64,000 bases of DNA from Paralichthys olivaceus (GCF_024713975.1 NC_091100.1:26425501-26489500), one strand, 5' to 3'. Positions 23,101 to 34,304 are shown, counted from the first letter of the stretch. The notes: generated by a model not told the origin, from the sequence alone. Numbers and translations are program-made.

Positions 23101-26100
23101 TATTATATAAAATATAAATGTACGCCTTTACATGCAACATGATATCCTTGTCATCTTTTCCTTCCGCCAGCTCTGAGATTCCATTTTCAGGAGAACTGGT
23201 GGCCTGGACTTCATTATGATTAGAGGCGGAGCTTACTTTATGGGATTGGGAGGGGTTTGTGGGAAAAGAGGAAGGATTTTGTATGAGAGTCATACCAAAT
23301 GACCGGGACACCTGTAACACATACAAACACAATGGCATATCATTATTTTCATGTATTATTGGATTACTATCATTATATCATCCTGTATCGTGTTGGCATC
23401 TGATTGTGGATAGTGATGGTGGACCATGATCGAGGCGGCAGCCGATGGTGGATCCTGATGGCGTCATTGGATCATGACGATGGATTGTGGATTATGGTGG
23501 CATCTGTTCGTGGTGGCTGCTGATCGTGGACTATGATTACAACAAGACTACTTGATATACAGTATGTCTCCTCAGAAACCCTTTCTGAAAATAACACCTC
23601 AATTAATTTACTTTCCATTATGCTACAAACTGTTAATTCTAATCAATGTTGTAAAGAGGGATCCCTCACATGTGGCTCCCTCTGAGGTTTCTTCGTTCTT
23701 GTCGGTGTTCACCAACATCTTCAACCTCTTCCTTAGTCAGTCCTTAGGTAAGAGTTATATTTCTTTTAAAGGCTCAATTTACGAGCATAAATATACAAAC
23801 AAATAGGCAGTAATGCAACTATATTTATTTAATGCAATGTTCACATTAATATAAATTCATATTTACAGCATCGGTTCAAATATTCAGCTTCTCAGTTCAA
23901 CAATATGTTCTGCAGAGGAGCTGCTACTGCAGCACATTGTTTTTGCATAGGCTGTGAATATGGCCTTAAATATGACTATTTCCTTGCATAAACAATACAA
24001 ATAGATTAATGCTGCAATAGTAAATTGTCTTGTTGTCTTGTTCCTGTTGTATCTGTTATGTTAGGAACCACAGAGTAAATAACTTTTTCCATATTACTAT
24101 GGGAACCTGTGACAAATTCAGCAGAGGTGTGGAAAGTTCTGGATTCTGAAATGCATTGCAATGCAGACGTGGTCGTCCTGTACTGTGTTGGTGTCTGCTT
24201 CCTCCTCACTCACCCGCTGACCTGCACTCACTTTAACAATAAACACCTTGTACTTGACGCTTACTTTGTGTTTGTTTGATTCGCTCTAAGTTTATGAGAC
24301 ATGTTTTAACCTGCAACACACAAAACATAATGTGACGCGCACAGCCAGCACATCAGGGTTAAAGTGACCGCAACAATCCGAATAGTATAGTACCTAATAC
24401 TTACACTGCCTACATCAGTCAGTGTTGGATGAGCCTCTCTACCATCCTTGTGTGAGCCTGGACATCTGCCTCTGGGCTTTAACAAACAAACACATAGAAT
24501 TACTGTTTAATGTTGTTGTTATTACTTTAATAGTGTCATTTCAGGTCTTCTCCTAGCTTCACTGATATCATGCCACAGTTAACAATAGTCACACAAATAG
24601 GATTTAATAATAATAATAATAATAATCAAGGCTGTATCATCAACAATCAAGTCCTTGCTTGTTGGTCAATAAGACATGGGTGCAGCCCCTACCTGAAAAT
24701 TTAGCTCGCCTGGATCCCTGCAGTGTCGGCCACTGCTATGTGTGGCTGGGCCGGCCTCGCCCTGGTCCTGTTTTAACAACCATGCACTGAGCTTGTGTTG
24801 GTTTCAGTTCATTGAGATGAATTGATAAATTCAGACAGAAACAATATTTTTTTTTCCCTTTCCAACTTCATCTTTTTCATTCTTTTTCCAGTGTTTTGTT
24901 CGCTGATATCTTTGCACTACGGACACCACAGACGACATCAACTTCTGCGTGGAGAACACTCTATCCACCAGGACTGTACAGTGTTTCTACAATAACAAGC
25001 CATGGATTGATCCAGACATAAAAGCCCTCCTCAAGGAGAAAAAGAGGTCAGGAAACAAGGAGGAGCTGAGGGGGAGTATCAGGGAGGGGAATAACAGCAA
25101 CAGGAGGAAGATGGAGGACCAGCTGCAGGAGAACGTCAGCAGTGTCTGGAGAGGCCTGAAAACCATCTCTGGCCACAGGAAAACTGAGACCCAGGCTGCA
25201 AGGGATCAGAAGTGGGCAAATGATCTAAATGTGTTCAACAGATTTGATCAGAATAACATAACTTCGTCTCCGTGAAGAGAATTTAAATATATACGTGTTT
25301 ATTTTCATATAGGGCGGGGAAGTTAGATCCAATCAGAGATCCAATCACTAGACGCATGTAGGGCCACATGTTAATACCAGGTGTGAACACAAGCACTCAG
25401 AGCTGTCCACTTGAGATCAGATCACAAAAACCCAATGTTAATACCAGGTGTGTTTGGGGCCAAAGGCACCCACTGCAGAACACCATCACAGCACTGGGCC
25501 GCTCCTCCAGCGACAGACTGATCCACCCTAAAGCTGGGCATACACTGTACAAATTTAGAAATGCTGTTGTGGCCACAACTGCAAACAGGGAGAGCTTGAG
25601 ATGTTGTGGTTGTGTTAGCATTGGGATAACCCTAACCCTTTATGTAGGTTTATCCTATAAAATTAAATATTTATTAGGAATGGAAGATTGACTCCCTGTG
25701 GGAAGTTAATGCCCAGAGCAAACTCGCCCTAAAGGGAAGGATAAGGGAAGTTGAATACAATGGTTGGTTAATCTCTGCCGCTAACACACCAAGTACATCT
25801 CAATCTCATGCGACAGGCACATGTCTGTGACACTGGCGACTGTGCACAGTCACGCTCTTCCTGCGCACCGGACAATCATGTGCGCTTTGCACGGTGTGTT
25901 GTGGCTCACGAGGATCAAGCCATATGTTTTTGTGACTTGTAACGTTTACACCGCAGTGTGTCCTCAGAGTCAGTGTATACAGTGCGTGTCAAACTAAAGC
26001 CCATTATAGAGGCTACATCATGTGATCAAGTGAAACGTTTAATTTCTCATCCAAGCAGCTTCTTCAGTTCAGCTCGCTGTAACTGTGTTTACTTCAGATA

Positions 26101-29100
26101 AAAAGGAAAAAAGGCAAAAGGAATCAACTCGTGGCTCTGCTTCAACTGTGCGAGACAAATAGTTAGGGCATGTTAGAAATTTATCAGAGCGTCCGACGGT
26201 CCGTCCGTGAGTGGTTAAGGACCCACGACAAAGCTGAAAATCGGGGGGGAAAAGGCTTAAATTGTACAGTGTATGCCCAGGTTTAGTGTCTGAAAGAGAG
26301 GTATCGCAGGTCTCTCCTTCCTGCAGCAGTAAGACTGTGTAATCAGCTCTGCTCCCAGTAGGCCGCACGCACCTTCTATTGATTTTTGCACTTTAACTCA
26401 GGCTTCACTTTTTAACTGTGCAATATACATTTCTGTCTGTGAAATTCAATGGCTGAAGCGTAATACATTTTACTGTACATACTGTATTTTCACTATATAT
26501 ATATATATATATATATGTTTTTATTCCATTTATATATCTCCCCATATTTATAAGTATTGCATGCCATTTATTATTCCTTCCTTGATCTCTATTTTTCATG
26601 CCCTCTTGCTGCAGTACTGTTGCAAATTTCCCAACTGTGGGACGTGGCATCTATTGCACTTCTGTCCATTCCCTTTTAAAAAGGTTTTTTGGTAGTTCTT
26701 CCTTACTCTTGTTGAGGGTTAAGGGCAAAGGATGTCACAGCTTGTTAAAGCCCTATGAGACAAATTGTGATTTGTGAATATGGGCTATACAAATAAAATT
26801 TCATTGATTGATTGATTGATATTAAAGTTTTATCTTATTTAATCGTATATCATCTCTATAAGAGTTTAGCCTCCAGTTACTAGCTCTGACCAGCTCTTTG
26901 TTTTAGTAGCAGAGGTGAAAGTAAGCTGATACCGACCAAGACTCTGTACCACTAAATGCTTTAGTGCAGCTACGCAGAACAGGGAAGAGGGGACAACAGC
27001 AGGCAGTTTGAAAAAAGGTTTGACAAGCAGATGATTGGCAGACCCCCTGTTTGTCACCAAACACAAGGTGATTGTCACATTGTTCTACAATAAAATGGTA
27101 GGTTGGTAGAAATTGTACAGGTTATGCAGTCCAGAGACACAACAAAAGAAATTAACCACTTAAAATACTGTACCTTTTTCAGTTGGTTATGTTTCTTTAG
27201 GACCAAGTTAATGACGTCACAGATGACAAGAGATTTTCCTTTGAGAGAAACCCCACTGGAGAAACTGCTGCTTGGTTAGTATGGGCTTGTAGTGGAATAT
27301 ATCTCTGAGGACCTAAACACACAAAACACTCAATCGCACATTGTAACAAATGTCCCTGTGAACTTGAAACAACATAGTCTATAGTTGTCATAAAGGAGTC
27401 CCAATTCCTTCTGGCAACTCATCACAGCTAAACCCCCCTCACAACAAATATAACTATGCAGTTATAGCTCTGTAAAATAACATTAACATTACTTTAACTT
27501 GTCAGTCAACATGGTTATTTGGCTTCTAAGATTGCCGTTTTCTTTTCAGCCTTGTAAATAAATGTGTAACACTTTGCATGGGGGAGCTGAAACATTGTCT
27601 TGTATTTATTACACGGATAATTGCACCCTAAAATAATACGTTTCAGCCACATTTAATAGAATAAAATAATTGCACTTCTACTAACACAAAAGCATTTACA
27701 TTTTATATTCCAGAATTTAACTTAGGCATTTTGTTATTTATTCTCCCCTAAAGTATTGTTGTTAACATGGAAGGAGCATGTGTCAGTTTAGAGTGACGTG
27801 TGATGTCATCAGTATTAGAGTGTATATATATACGACAGAGTAATATCGCTGTTGATATGTGTGTATGGATGCTGAGAGTACCAGCTGCTTCCATAGAAGA
27901 CTTTAGGCTTTAAGAGTGCAACAATAACAATGTGAATTATACCTCCCACCTTTAGGGGGAACTCAAGTGCAGCAGAGAGCAAATTCTACATTGTGTTGCT
28001 TTAATCCTCCTGTGAAAACACAATGCTCAAAACGTGTGTATATGTTGTTGTACCTTGTAAAGCTTGTCTGTGAATCGGAGGTCGGTTTTGCCAGTGAGCT
28101 CCAGTCCAGCTGACATCAGTTGCTCAGCAAGAGGTGGAGAGAAGGATGTCAGGGTAAAGCTCACTATTGGAAGAAAAGCTGAGGGATCTCCTTTTGACAG
28201 ACTGATGGATAAACATATAATGTTATTAATTACATTAATATTTAGATTAAAGGTTCAGATTCCACACACCGAAGAGAGAGATCTAGAGGTGAGGTGTCAT
28301 GTTGCAGTTGACATCTCCTCATCTCACACTCCCCTCCCAACATGACAGATGAAAACTCAAAAGGTTTTAGTTCGTCCAGTTTGGACTAATGTAAAAAACA
28401 TGGTGGCCTCCACAGAAGAGGACCCCCCCCTCCATGTAAAAATAAAGTTTCTAAATATAAAGAGCCCATTCTATGTTAAAGAAAAATACAATTCATACAA
28501 TGAAGATGAAACACACCAGTGAAAACATCACTAGGATTATTTTTTTAATTACATTTCTGCCAAAACTCCCTTTCACCTAAATCTTAAATACTGGACCTTT
28601 AAAGTCTGCAAAGAAGACTGTTTGCAAAATGCGTCACCACAACTTCACTGTGGTATGCTCGTTGTTTACGATCTGTTAATAAAGAAGAAGCCGTCCCCCT
28701 TACTCAAAGCTCCAACATGCTTTTTCTTTAGGTGCATATTACAGTCATGTTTTCTTTGAAGGCTTGAATGTTATGTGTCCCCACTTTAATGATTGCTGCT
28801 TCCCTGGTTCAACAAGCAATGAAACAAAAACATATTTTCTGATTGTTTTTTTGGTTCACAACAGTTACATTCTAAAGCACAAAAACAACCTGCAGGAAGA
28901 TGTAGCATTGCCAGGTTATACAGACATGAACTCAGCTAAGTGCAGCTTGTCTGCTGTGTCCATAATTTAAGTTCATATTATCTACGGCATCATTCTGATT
29001 GGTTAAAACTTTTTTTATTGTATCTTAAACAGAGGCAAATATATCATGAACTTGAATTATAACTAGTCAGAATTTAATTGTAGATATCTGAAACTGGAAT

Positions 29101-30091
29101 TAAGTTGCAGATATCAATAATATTTAGAAAGCGTATTTACAAGAAGTGGAGGGAGTTGCTTTTTGAATACTGCTACATAAGATGATCAACATATAAGTAG
29201 TTATTTGTTGCTGCCCCAATTTATAATAAAACTTTTCTAGTCTTGATGACCACTCAAAATTGCTTTACAATACAGTTTTTCGCACACGCATTCATACAGT
29301 GCATCTTTGTGTCATGCATCATTGCTGACATATCATTACTTGCATGAAGTGGCATCAAATTCCTTATAAATTTGTTGAACAGCAGTTAGTGATGAGAGCA
29401 TGGTGACGCACATGCAAAGTAATAATGCATTACTTTGTTGATGGCCTCCCAGGCTACTGGATGTGTGCTCGAGTAAATATTAGAGAGGTGGAATCATAAT
29501 TCTAAGATTAATCTTACTCGAGCTATTTTGCAATACTACATTATTTCTTGGTGGTTATGAATTTCAGTGGTCATTCTTTACTTCTTCTCATTATGAGCCT
29601 AGGATGATCTAATTGTGTCTGCTGCAAATCTGTATTTCCTCTGTCCAACATACAGCTACCATGAGCATATCCTGCTGGCCCATCACAAATGATCGGCGGT
29701 GACCTGACATAGAATGACCCATTTTAAAACTGTCATTTCATTATTCTAAAAACAGACACAGAAATATACCATGTTCACTGTTTTTGGTGTAAAAACGCAC
29801 ACTGACATGTCTGCAGAGGTCACATTCATTCTGCTTATTCGTCTTACTACTTTATTAACCCTATGCTAGGCTAGTGGAACATGAATCCGTGGTGTTGGGG
29901 CCTCTAGGCACTGTCGATCGTTATTGGTAAGATGTAAATGGGACTTTTAACAAGATACAGATGAGCAGAGAAGTGGCATTAGTTAGTTTAAGTGCTTACC
30001 CATTGTAGTCCACACATCCTGGATACCTTATCACCCGCAGGAGACTTTCCAGTGTACGAAGACAACCTTGGACATCTCCAGTAGACAGCAT
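20200..30091 (-). CDS. cep44: Centrosomal protein of 44 kDa, full exon set but frame broken in exon 3
   Basis: Eleven coding exons on the - strand: 30000-30091, 28054-28201, 27174-27312, 24693-24767, 24405-24476, 23132-23311, 22682-22810, 22418-22516, 21531-21593, 20467-20504 and 20200-20263. Junctions are GT/AG and phases agree. The expected length is 365 residues, near the roughly 390 I recall for human. CEP44 binds microtubules and is needed for centriole-to-centrosome conversion. The conserved N-terminal domain is seen in exons 1-3 (TGDVQGCLRTLESLLRVI, KGDPSAFLPIVSFTLTSFSP, DLRFTDKLYK, HYKPILTKQQFLQWGFSQRK), a coiled coil in exon 8 region 22682-22810, and WENLMSRLLLLETKLEL after it. Exon 3 contains one base too many, which would end the product at 111 residues. 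The middle exons (24405-24767) are poorly conserved and are placed by open phase and splice sites only. Confidence 0.88.
20590..21095 (+). pseudogene. hAT-type (ZBED/SCAND3-like) transposase relic
   Basis: Broken frames on the + strand match the ZBED5/SCAND3/FAM200 class of hAT transposase-derived proteins in order: C.VCGETLSNEAMKLSKLL (BED-type zinc-finger region with CVVC), a QFFE block, TSTNMT.LSS, GEELI-like, the catalytic-region block STDVDNKAILL-like around 20925-20965, and AAMTGRLSGFT near 21045-21085. Several stops and frame changes are present. It lies inside a cep44 intron, on the opposite strand. Confidence 0.75.
21150..21240 (-). repeat. tRNA-derived SINE head
   Basis: On the - strand a tRNA-like stretch shows a box A form (TGCGGCTCAAGAGG at 21209-21222) and a box B form (GGTTCGATCC at 21167-21176) at tRNA spacing. 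The clover-leaf is imperfect, so it is a SINE head or tRNA pseudogene and not a working tRNA. Confidence 0.6.
21322..21341. repeat. Homopolymer A tract
   Basis: A run of 20 A residues in a cep44 intron. It could be the tail of a retroposed piece to its left, but no element is recognised. Confidence 0.9.
22418..22810 (-). CDS. cep44: cep44 coiled-coil exons (7 and 8 of the coding set)
   Basis: 22682-22810 encodes 43 residues including LSEVDRRLLAMETQLKN and LDRLKILEKRLEELERG with leucine heptads; 22418-22516 encodes EEFVTICSTSWENLMSRLLL and ETKLEL, matching the conserved W..L.SR..LLE block of CEP44. The donor of the first is AAG followed by GTTGATGAG, a weak site, but no better in-frame donor exists before the next stop. 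Confidence 0.8.
23390..23560. repeat. Degenerate GATGGTGGATC-type tandem repeat
   Basis: Short imperfect units around ggatcatgacgatggattg and gtggtggctgctgatcgtgg recur through the stretch, followed by atgattacaacaagacta. It resembles the variable 3' part of a dispersed fish retroelement. It lies in a cep44 intron. Confidence 0.5.
24180..24380. repeat. Dispersed repeat, partial copy
   Basis: Shares an ordered set of phrases with 40360-40560 (tgacctgcactcactttaa, tgtttgattcgctc, tttatgagac, then gttaaagtgac). Divergent and non-coding. It lies in a cep44 intron. Confidence 0.45.
24905..25275 (+). mobile_element. Non-LTR retrotransposon fragment (endonuclease-RT linker)
   Basis: The + frame carries TRTVQCFYNNKPWIDPDIKA, LLKEKKRSGNKEELRG, SNRRKMEDQLQENVSSVWRG and LKTISGHRKTET followed by WANDLNVFNRFDQ. 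This is the linker before the RT domain in a common teleost LINE family. It is truncated at both ends. A second, opposite-strand fragment from nearly the same part of such an element is at 48.14-48.38 kb. Confidence 0.8.
25300..25480. repeat. Dispersed repeat with ACCAGGTGTGAAC phrases
   Basis: Contains gttaataccaggtgtgaaca twice in slightly different form, and gctgtccacttgagatcaga. A related copy is at 43.72-44.13 kb (ttaataccaggtttcaaatg, gtttacacctgttcc). It looks like a non-autonomous DNA element; the ends are not clear. Confidence 0.5.
26490..26520. repeat. (AT)n microsatellite
   Basis: Run of about twelve TA units in cep44 intron sequence, part of the 3' region of the LINE relic that ends at about 26820. 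Confidence 0.85.
26660..26822 (+). mobile_element. LINE 3' tail ending in (TTGA)n
   Basis: Reads ggtagttcttccttactctt, gttgagggttaagggcaaag, ttaaagccctatgagacaaa and gggctatacaaataaaattt, ending in gattgattgattgat. This is a standard 3' tail of a teleost LINE. It is inside cep44, antisense to the gene, so the AATAAA here does not serve cep44. Confidence 0.7.
27174..27312 (-). CDS. cep44: cep44 coding exon 3, with a +1 frameshift
   Basis: The exon is 139 bases long where 138 would keep the frame. From the 5' side it reads VLRDIFHYKPILTKQQFL to SQRKI and then meets TGA within four codons. From position 27221 downward the next frame reads CDVINLVLKKHNQLKK, which matches the CEP44 domain. Ten bases (27222-27231) lie where the family has nine. 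Flanking splice sites are normal. The cause could be an assembly or read error, a polymorphism or a true null allele. Confidence 0.9.
28247..28602 (+). mobile_element. MITE family A, copy 2
   Basis: TTAA-flanked, with left end aggttcagat and right end ctaaatcttaaatactggacct. It is the most diverged of the five copies. The core reads aaacatggtggc at 28396-28407. It lies in a cep44 intron, beginning 45 bases upstream of the acceptor of coding exon 2. Confidence 0.8.
28980..29990. other. cep44 first coding intron
   Basis: The intron contains a short dispersed repeat at about 29230-29340 (ttttctagtcttgatgacca, with cattcatacagtgcatc), also seen at 62.1 kb and, reversed, at 49.62-49.69 kb. The rest is unique sequence without a gene. 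Confidence 0.45.
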
Positions 30092-30400
30092 CTTTAACCC
30101 GGGTCTGAGACAGAGGCACCAGCCTTAAAGGCGGTTTTTTTTGGTTATGTGACAAAACACAACCACTTATATCATGAACCGCTTGTTTCACAGTAATATT
30201 CAAACACGATAGACATCATTCGCAGCTGACTTCGATTCTTTTCGCGGCTCCTTTTCTTTTTGCCGGGGATCAACAACAACGAGTGGGATTGGCCGGTGAG
30301 CTCTTCTTCTACTGTTGCTGCTTCTTCGTCTTTGCAGCTGAGAGCGTTAAGACGCTACTGGACGTGTGACTGCCCCCCAGAGGATGGACACGGCACCACA
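30092..30400 (-). promoter_or_regulatory. cep44: cep44 5' UTR and promoter region
   Basis: The coding ATG at 30091 lies 13 bases inside a segment that follows a good acceptor (tgtctcag at 30105-30112), so a further non-coding exon may exist upstream. CpGs and a CCAAT box in gene direction (GGCCAATCCC, + strand gggattggcc at 30286-30295) lie within 200 bases. The start site is not fixed by sequence. Confidence 0.5.
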
Positions 30401-30639
30401 CGGTGTTTGCGTGTGTGTGTAAGCGCGTGCGTGTGTGTGTGAGAGTCTAAAATATCTCCACAAATAATAGAGAGACAATTCAAAGCTTATATTAATCAGA
30501 AACTGGTCAATATATTCATCTGACAATTTGCCCCAGCATGTCCAGGGAACCACTACAGTCTGACTTTTATAGCAACTCATCTTTACACAACTTTAACATT
30601 TTTTTTTTATTTCGTTTCATTTTCACATCCCTAGAAAAG

Positions 30640-30936
30640 ATTTTACCTGTACAGCCGATTACAGCCATTTTTCTCTATATTGCAATCCCAGCTTGGCTTA
30701 TCCCAGGTTTGAGGGCATCTCTCCTATATAAACAAGCAAGGCAGGATTGGGTTCTAAAGTATCTGAAACAGAATCCCAATGCCTTTGATTATAGTGATCT
30801 AAGGGTTTGTAAAAGAGCAATATTGATTCAAGCTGATCCTGCCATCTGCAGTCTAGCAGCAGGGGTTGTAACCAATTTCACAGTATGTCCACTGACCAAG
30901 GTCATTAAAAAGAGAACATTAGTTATTACCACTTGA
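30640..30936 (+). other. Open frame, possibly LINE debris
   Basis: A + frame reads IAIPAWLIPGLRASLLYKQA then WVLKYLKQNPNAFDYSDLRV. The P.WL.P block is reminiscent of the segment between RT and RNase H in I-type LINEs, but order relative to the RT piece at 31.6 kb is wrong and the match is weak. I do not assign it. Confidence 0.25.
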
Positions 30937-31643
30937 GTCTGTTGAATGCTCTTAGTAGTCCTATCCACCTTCTCCCGTCGCTGGACATGCAATGTTGTCC
31001 AATCATTAGGGCTAGAGTAGATGTGACAGTGATTTATTTTGTGTTTCTATTACATTCATGTGTTATTTACATAAATTCTCATTGTGTGTATAACAGTTTT
31101 AGCTTTATTCTCTCAGGTGAAACCCTGGAGGGTTCAAGCGCATTTGGGAGTAAATAAAAATGAAACATAAAAATATGCTCCACAGCGGTAAATAGGTCGA
31201 TTTTTATTTCTTTACAATACAACAGTAAAATGTACATTGCATACAGTGCCGAGTTTCTCTGCATCACCCACAGTGAACAGGTAACAAATAAATAATCATA
31301 AAGCCATGCAGACAGTCTGTGTTACTGTGAGCACATTGCTCCGTGCTTCATCTCAGGTTGGATATGGTTCCAGCAGCTTACAAAGGTTTATCATATTTCC
31401 TTAGATGAGAATCTATATCTTTCATGAAGATACTCATCAGAGTAGGCAAAAGTATTTGAGGGGTTTGAAGACACTTGCCCTCCTCAGAGATCCATTCAGT
31501 GGACCATGCACTGCTTGATCTCTTATCTCCAACTTGACCTGCTCTTAACAGTTCAACATAAGATACCATGGTGATATGGTTTTTATTTTTTATCAGATAG
31601 TGTCATCTCAAAAAGAATAGGCAAAAGTTACAGTTCAAAGTAT

Positions 31644-32030
31644 TTGGTGGTTTTCCACATAACAAATGGTTCTCTGGACAGGAGCATTGTAAGCCCAGTT
31701 TTGTTTTCAGTCTTTATAAATTACATTTTTAGTATAAGATCTATTGGTATGGCATTATTTGCAGATGATGGGATAGCACGAAAAAGAGGAAGAAATATAG
31801 ACTTTACAGTAAAAAATAGAAGAAAACATGGGTAATGGAGTGGGGATTTTAGATTTTCTGTATTGAAAACAAAGACACTCTATTTTACAAGAAGGAGAAT
31901 TCAAGAGCAGACTACCATTAAACTTTACAGACAAAGCTTAGAAAGGGAGTAATGTCTCAAATATTCAGGTATATGGTTTGATAAGAATCTTACTTGGTCA
32001 ACTCACACTAAGAATATTGAGCAAATGTGA
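31644..32030 (+). mobile_element. I-type LINE reverse-transcriptase fragment
   Basis: The first frame reads IVSPVLFSVFINYIFS and IGMALFADDGIARKRGRN, with the RT catalytic FADD. After a frame change, FTRRR, then KLYRQSLERE and WFDKNLTWSTHTKNIE follow, the usual blocks after the catalytic core. The element is on the + strand, broken, and sits between the cep44 and fbxo8 promoters. Confidence 0.8.
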
Positions 32031-32284
32031 TACAGAAAATTGTGAGTACTATAACACACAGGAAACCATAGCGCGTTTAACGATTAATTGGCATCAATGC
32101 CGACAGGAAATGGAAATTCTCATTGGCAGATGAAAAATATCATATCAGCTTTCACCTGGAATAAATGATGACATTAAACTGGGCGTTTAAGGTATAAGTT
32201 GAGATGTTCTTTTCTTACGAGAACAGGACTAACAAAAAGAATATAGCATAGACTCAAAACTGTCTGATCCACACAGTTCACAAG

Positions 32285-32770
32285 GTGGCAGTAATTTACC
32301 TAAAGGTTGTTTGCCAACCGCCATTAAATAAAAAAAGCAGCAGCAGAAGAAGAAGTGGTCATACAGGTCTTAGCACCCTGAAGATAACGAAGAGGCATGA
32401 CACAGGCAGATGTGACAATCGTAATCAGCAGGAAACAGTACAGAATGTATTTTTAGTCTGTCCACAGTACCATCGACAGATACAGACACTTGAAAACTCA
32501 CTCCGAAGAAACAGTTAAGTCCAAGAGAAACACTACAGAGGGACTCAGGTGATGCAGGATATATATTCAGATATTCAGGTTTCTAAAAAACACAGGACTC
32601 TATAACAGAATCTAAAGAAATATTCATTCTCACTCACTCACGCTCCTTTCCAGATGGTGGCGGTGATGTACCCACACGCTGTTCGCCAACCGCCATTAAA
32701 CACCAGAAGAAGACGACGACGCCGAAGAAGAAGAAGGAAAAACAACAACAACAACAACAACATGTGATAA
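32285..32770 (+). mobile_element. I-type LINE C-terminus and two 3' tails
   Basis: Two copies of a tail phrase (ttgccaaccgccattaaa near 32308-32329 and ttcgccaaccgccattaaac near 32682-32701) are each followed by GAA-rich sequence (agcagcagaagaagaag; agaagaagacgacgacgccg). Between them a frame reads TGRCDNRNQQETVQNVFLVC and PQYHRQIQTLE, the zinc-knuckle-like C-terminus of this LINE type. The arrangement shows at least two insertions or a rearrangement. Confidence 0.65.
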
Positions 32771-32829
32771 CCTAGCGGCACTGAAACAGAGTATGGGGAA
32801 AAGTAACAGCTGCTCTATCTGTATCCGGA

Positions 32830-33370
32830 CCCGGCTCGGTGAAATGACACCTGGGCACGCCTGGTAGCAGGGAGCCATATTTCCTGCCCCGTCCTTGTGT
32901 GCAGGTCGGGGTGTCAGAGGAACCACTGTACTCAGGTAGGTGTCGTCCCGAATGCATGCACACATGCTAGTGACAGAAACAGACACAGTGGCGTGTGAAG
33001 CGCAGCAGCATAGCGCGGGCTGCCTGAGTTCGTCAAATGGAACTAGCGCGGTCAGCTAACGAAGCTACTTGCGAGGACATGGTGAGCGAAAGCCAATTCA
33101 ACCAGCCACGTTCCGCTGTGATCGCTGTCGTGTTGTTTTTGCGACCAATGGTATTCCAGGGAAGGCGGGACTACAGGTCACACTATCCCGCTGGCTGGAA
33201 GTTCCAACACTGTAATGTGACAGAGTAATGAACTTGTTTATGCAACACACTTGGCGTCCGTCGGCCTGAGAGAAAGCAGCCAGAGAGTTGTCTCTAATGT
33301 TGACTGGACTGACACACACGTGGATTTAACCCGCGACGATGACTTTAAAGCTCTGACAGTGATGTAAGAA
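32830..33370 (+). promoter_or_regulatory. fbxo8: fbxo8 promoter and likely first exon region
   Basis: CpG content is raised and the sequence is unique. Two good + strand donors are present: CTCAG/GTAGGT at 32935/32936 and GACATG/GTGAGC at 33081/33082. Either could end a first exon that splices to the acceptor just before the 34305 ATG. No TATA box is seen. Confidence 0.45.
33037..33081 (+). CDS. fbxo8: Possible extra N-terminal coding exon of fbxo8
   Basis: An ATG followed by 15 open codons (MELARSANEATCEDM) ends at a strong GTGAGC donor in phase 0. The next exon begins with the ATG at 34305, also in phase 0, so splicing would add 15 residues to the N-terminus. The known family start is at 34305, so this may be only 5' UTR. 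Confidence 0.3.
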
Positions 33371-34304
33371 GATGCTGTCACTATTGTACCAGCAGGGGTA
33401 GGTTGTGTATGTTGTTTATCAGTTCTGTATTGGATGTCGAACAAAAGTCACATTTTAGTGCTGTCTGTCGTGGGATAGGAAAATAGACTTCAGAATACCG
33501 AATCAACGAGAGGAAGCATTTTAAGCCAGCCTGTCTTCTCATTCTAAATCAATCTACTTGATTCCACTGAATTCTTTCAGGACAAAATCGTTCAGGTGAC
33601 TATAGGAGGACTGTGTTTGACATGAGTGAGCCATATGTAGGCAAAGTTTGGATCGAACCTGTGGTGAATTGGTGAGTTCACTAATGCAGTGTGAACAGGA
33701 TGGTGCCAAACAATCCCCTTATTTTCATCCCAGAGGTTAGTCTGTGTTGTTTAAGGCACAGTGGCCAGATAATATGAGTACGCACATGTCAATATACAAG
33801 ACTTACTTGTGATCATTTTCAGATACAGTGTTATTTCTTTCATGAACTGACATTTCACTCGGTGTTATGGGTTTGCATTCTTTATCAGGTTGCTTGCAGT
33901 GAAAGATCATAGCTGCTAGTATCCTGTGCATTCTTGTATAATGTGATCTTAACTTGATTTCCTGTCCTATCACTAACTCACAGACACACTGAGAAGATGT
34001 TTTCTTGTGGGAAATCTTGACTAGTTTATTTAGGGTAGTAAACTATGTACATGCACAAGCATTTCAATATCATAGACAGCTTCTTATAAACCAGGACTAC
34101 TACAGTACAGCTGTACCAGTATTTGCCTCATAGCATACCCTTTCATCATGAGCAGTACATTGCTGGGAGATATAAAGGAGAACAAGTTAATAACCATGGT
34201 GGTCCGACTTGTTAGTAATAAGGCATTTTATAATATTATTGTTATATACTGAATCTCATCATCTAAGTTCGTAGTGTTTACTGTGTTGCTCTGCTGCCAT
34301 TTAG

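Noticed and set aside
30538..30936. 132-codon open frame upstream of fbxo8
   Set aside because: Only a weak P.WL.P resemblance to LINE proteins; no splice link to fbxo8, and order relative to the RT fragment does not fit one element.
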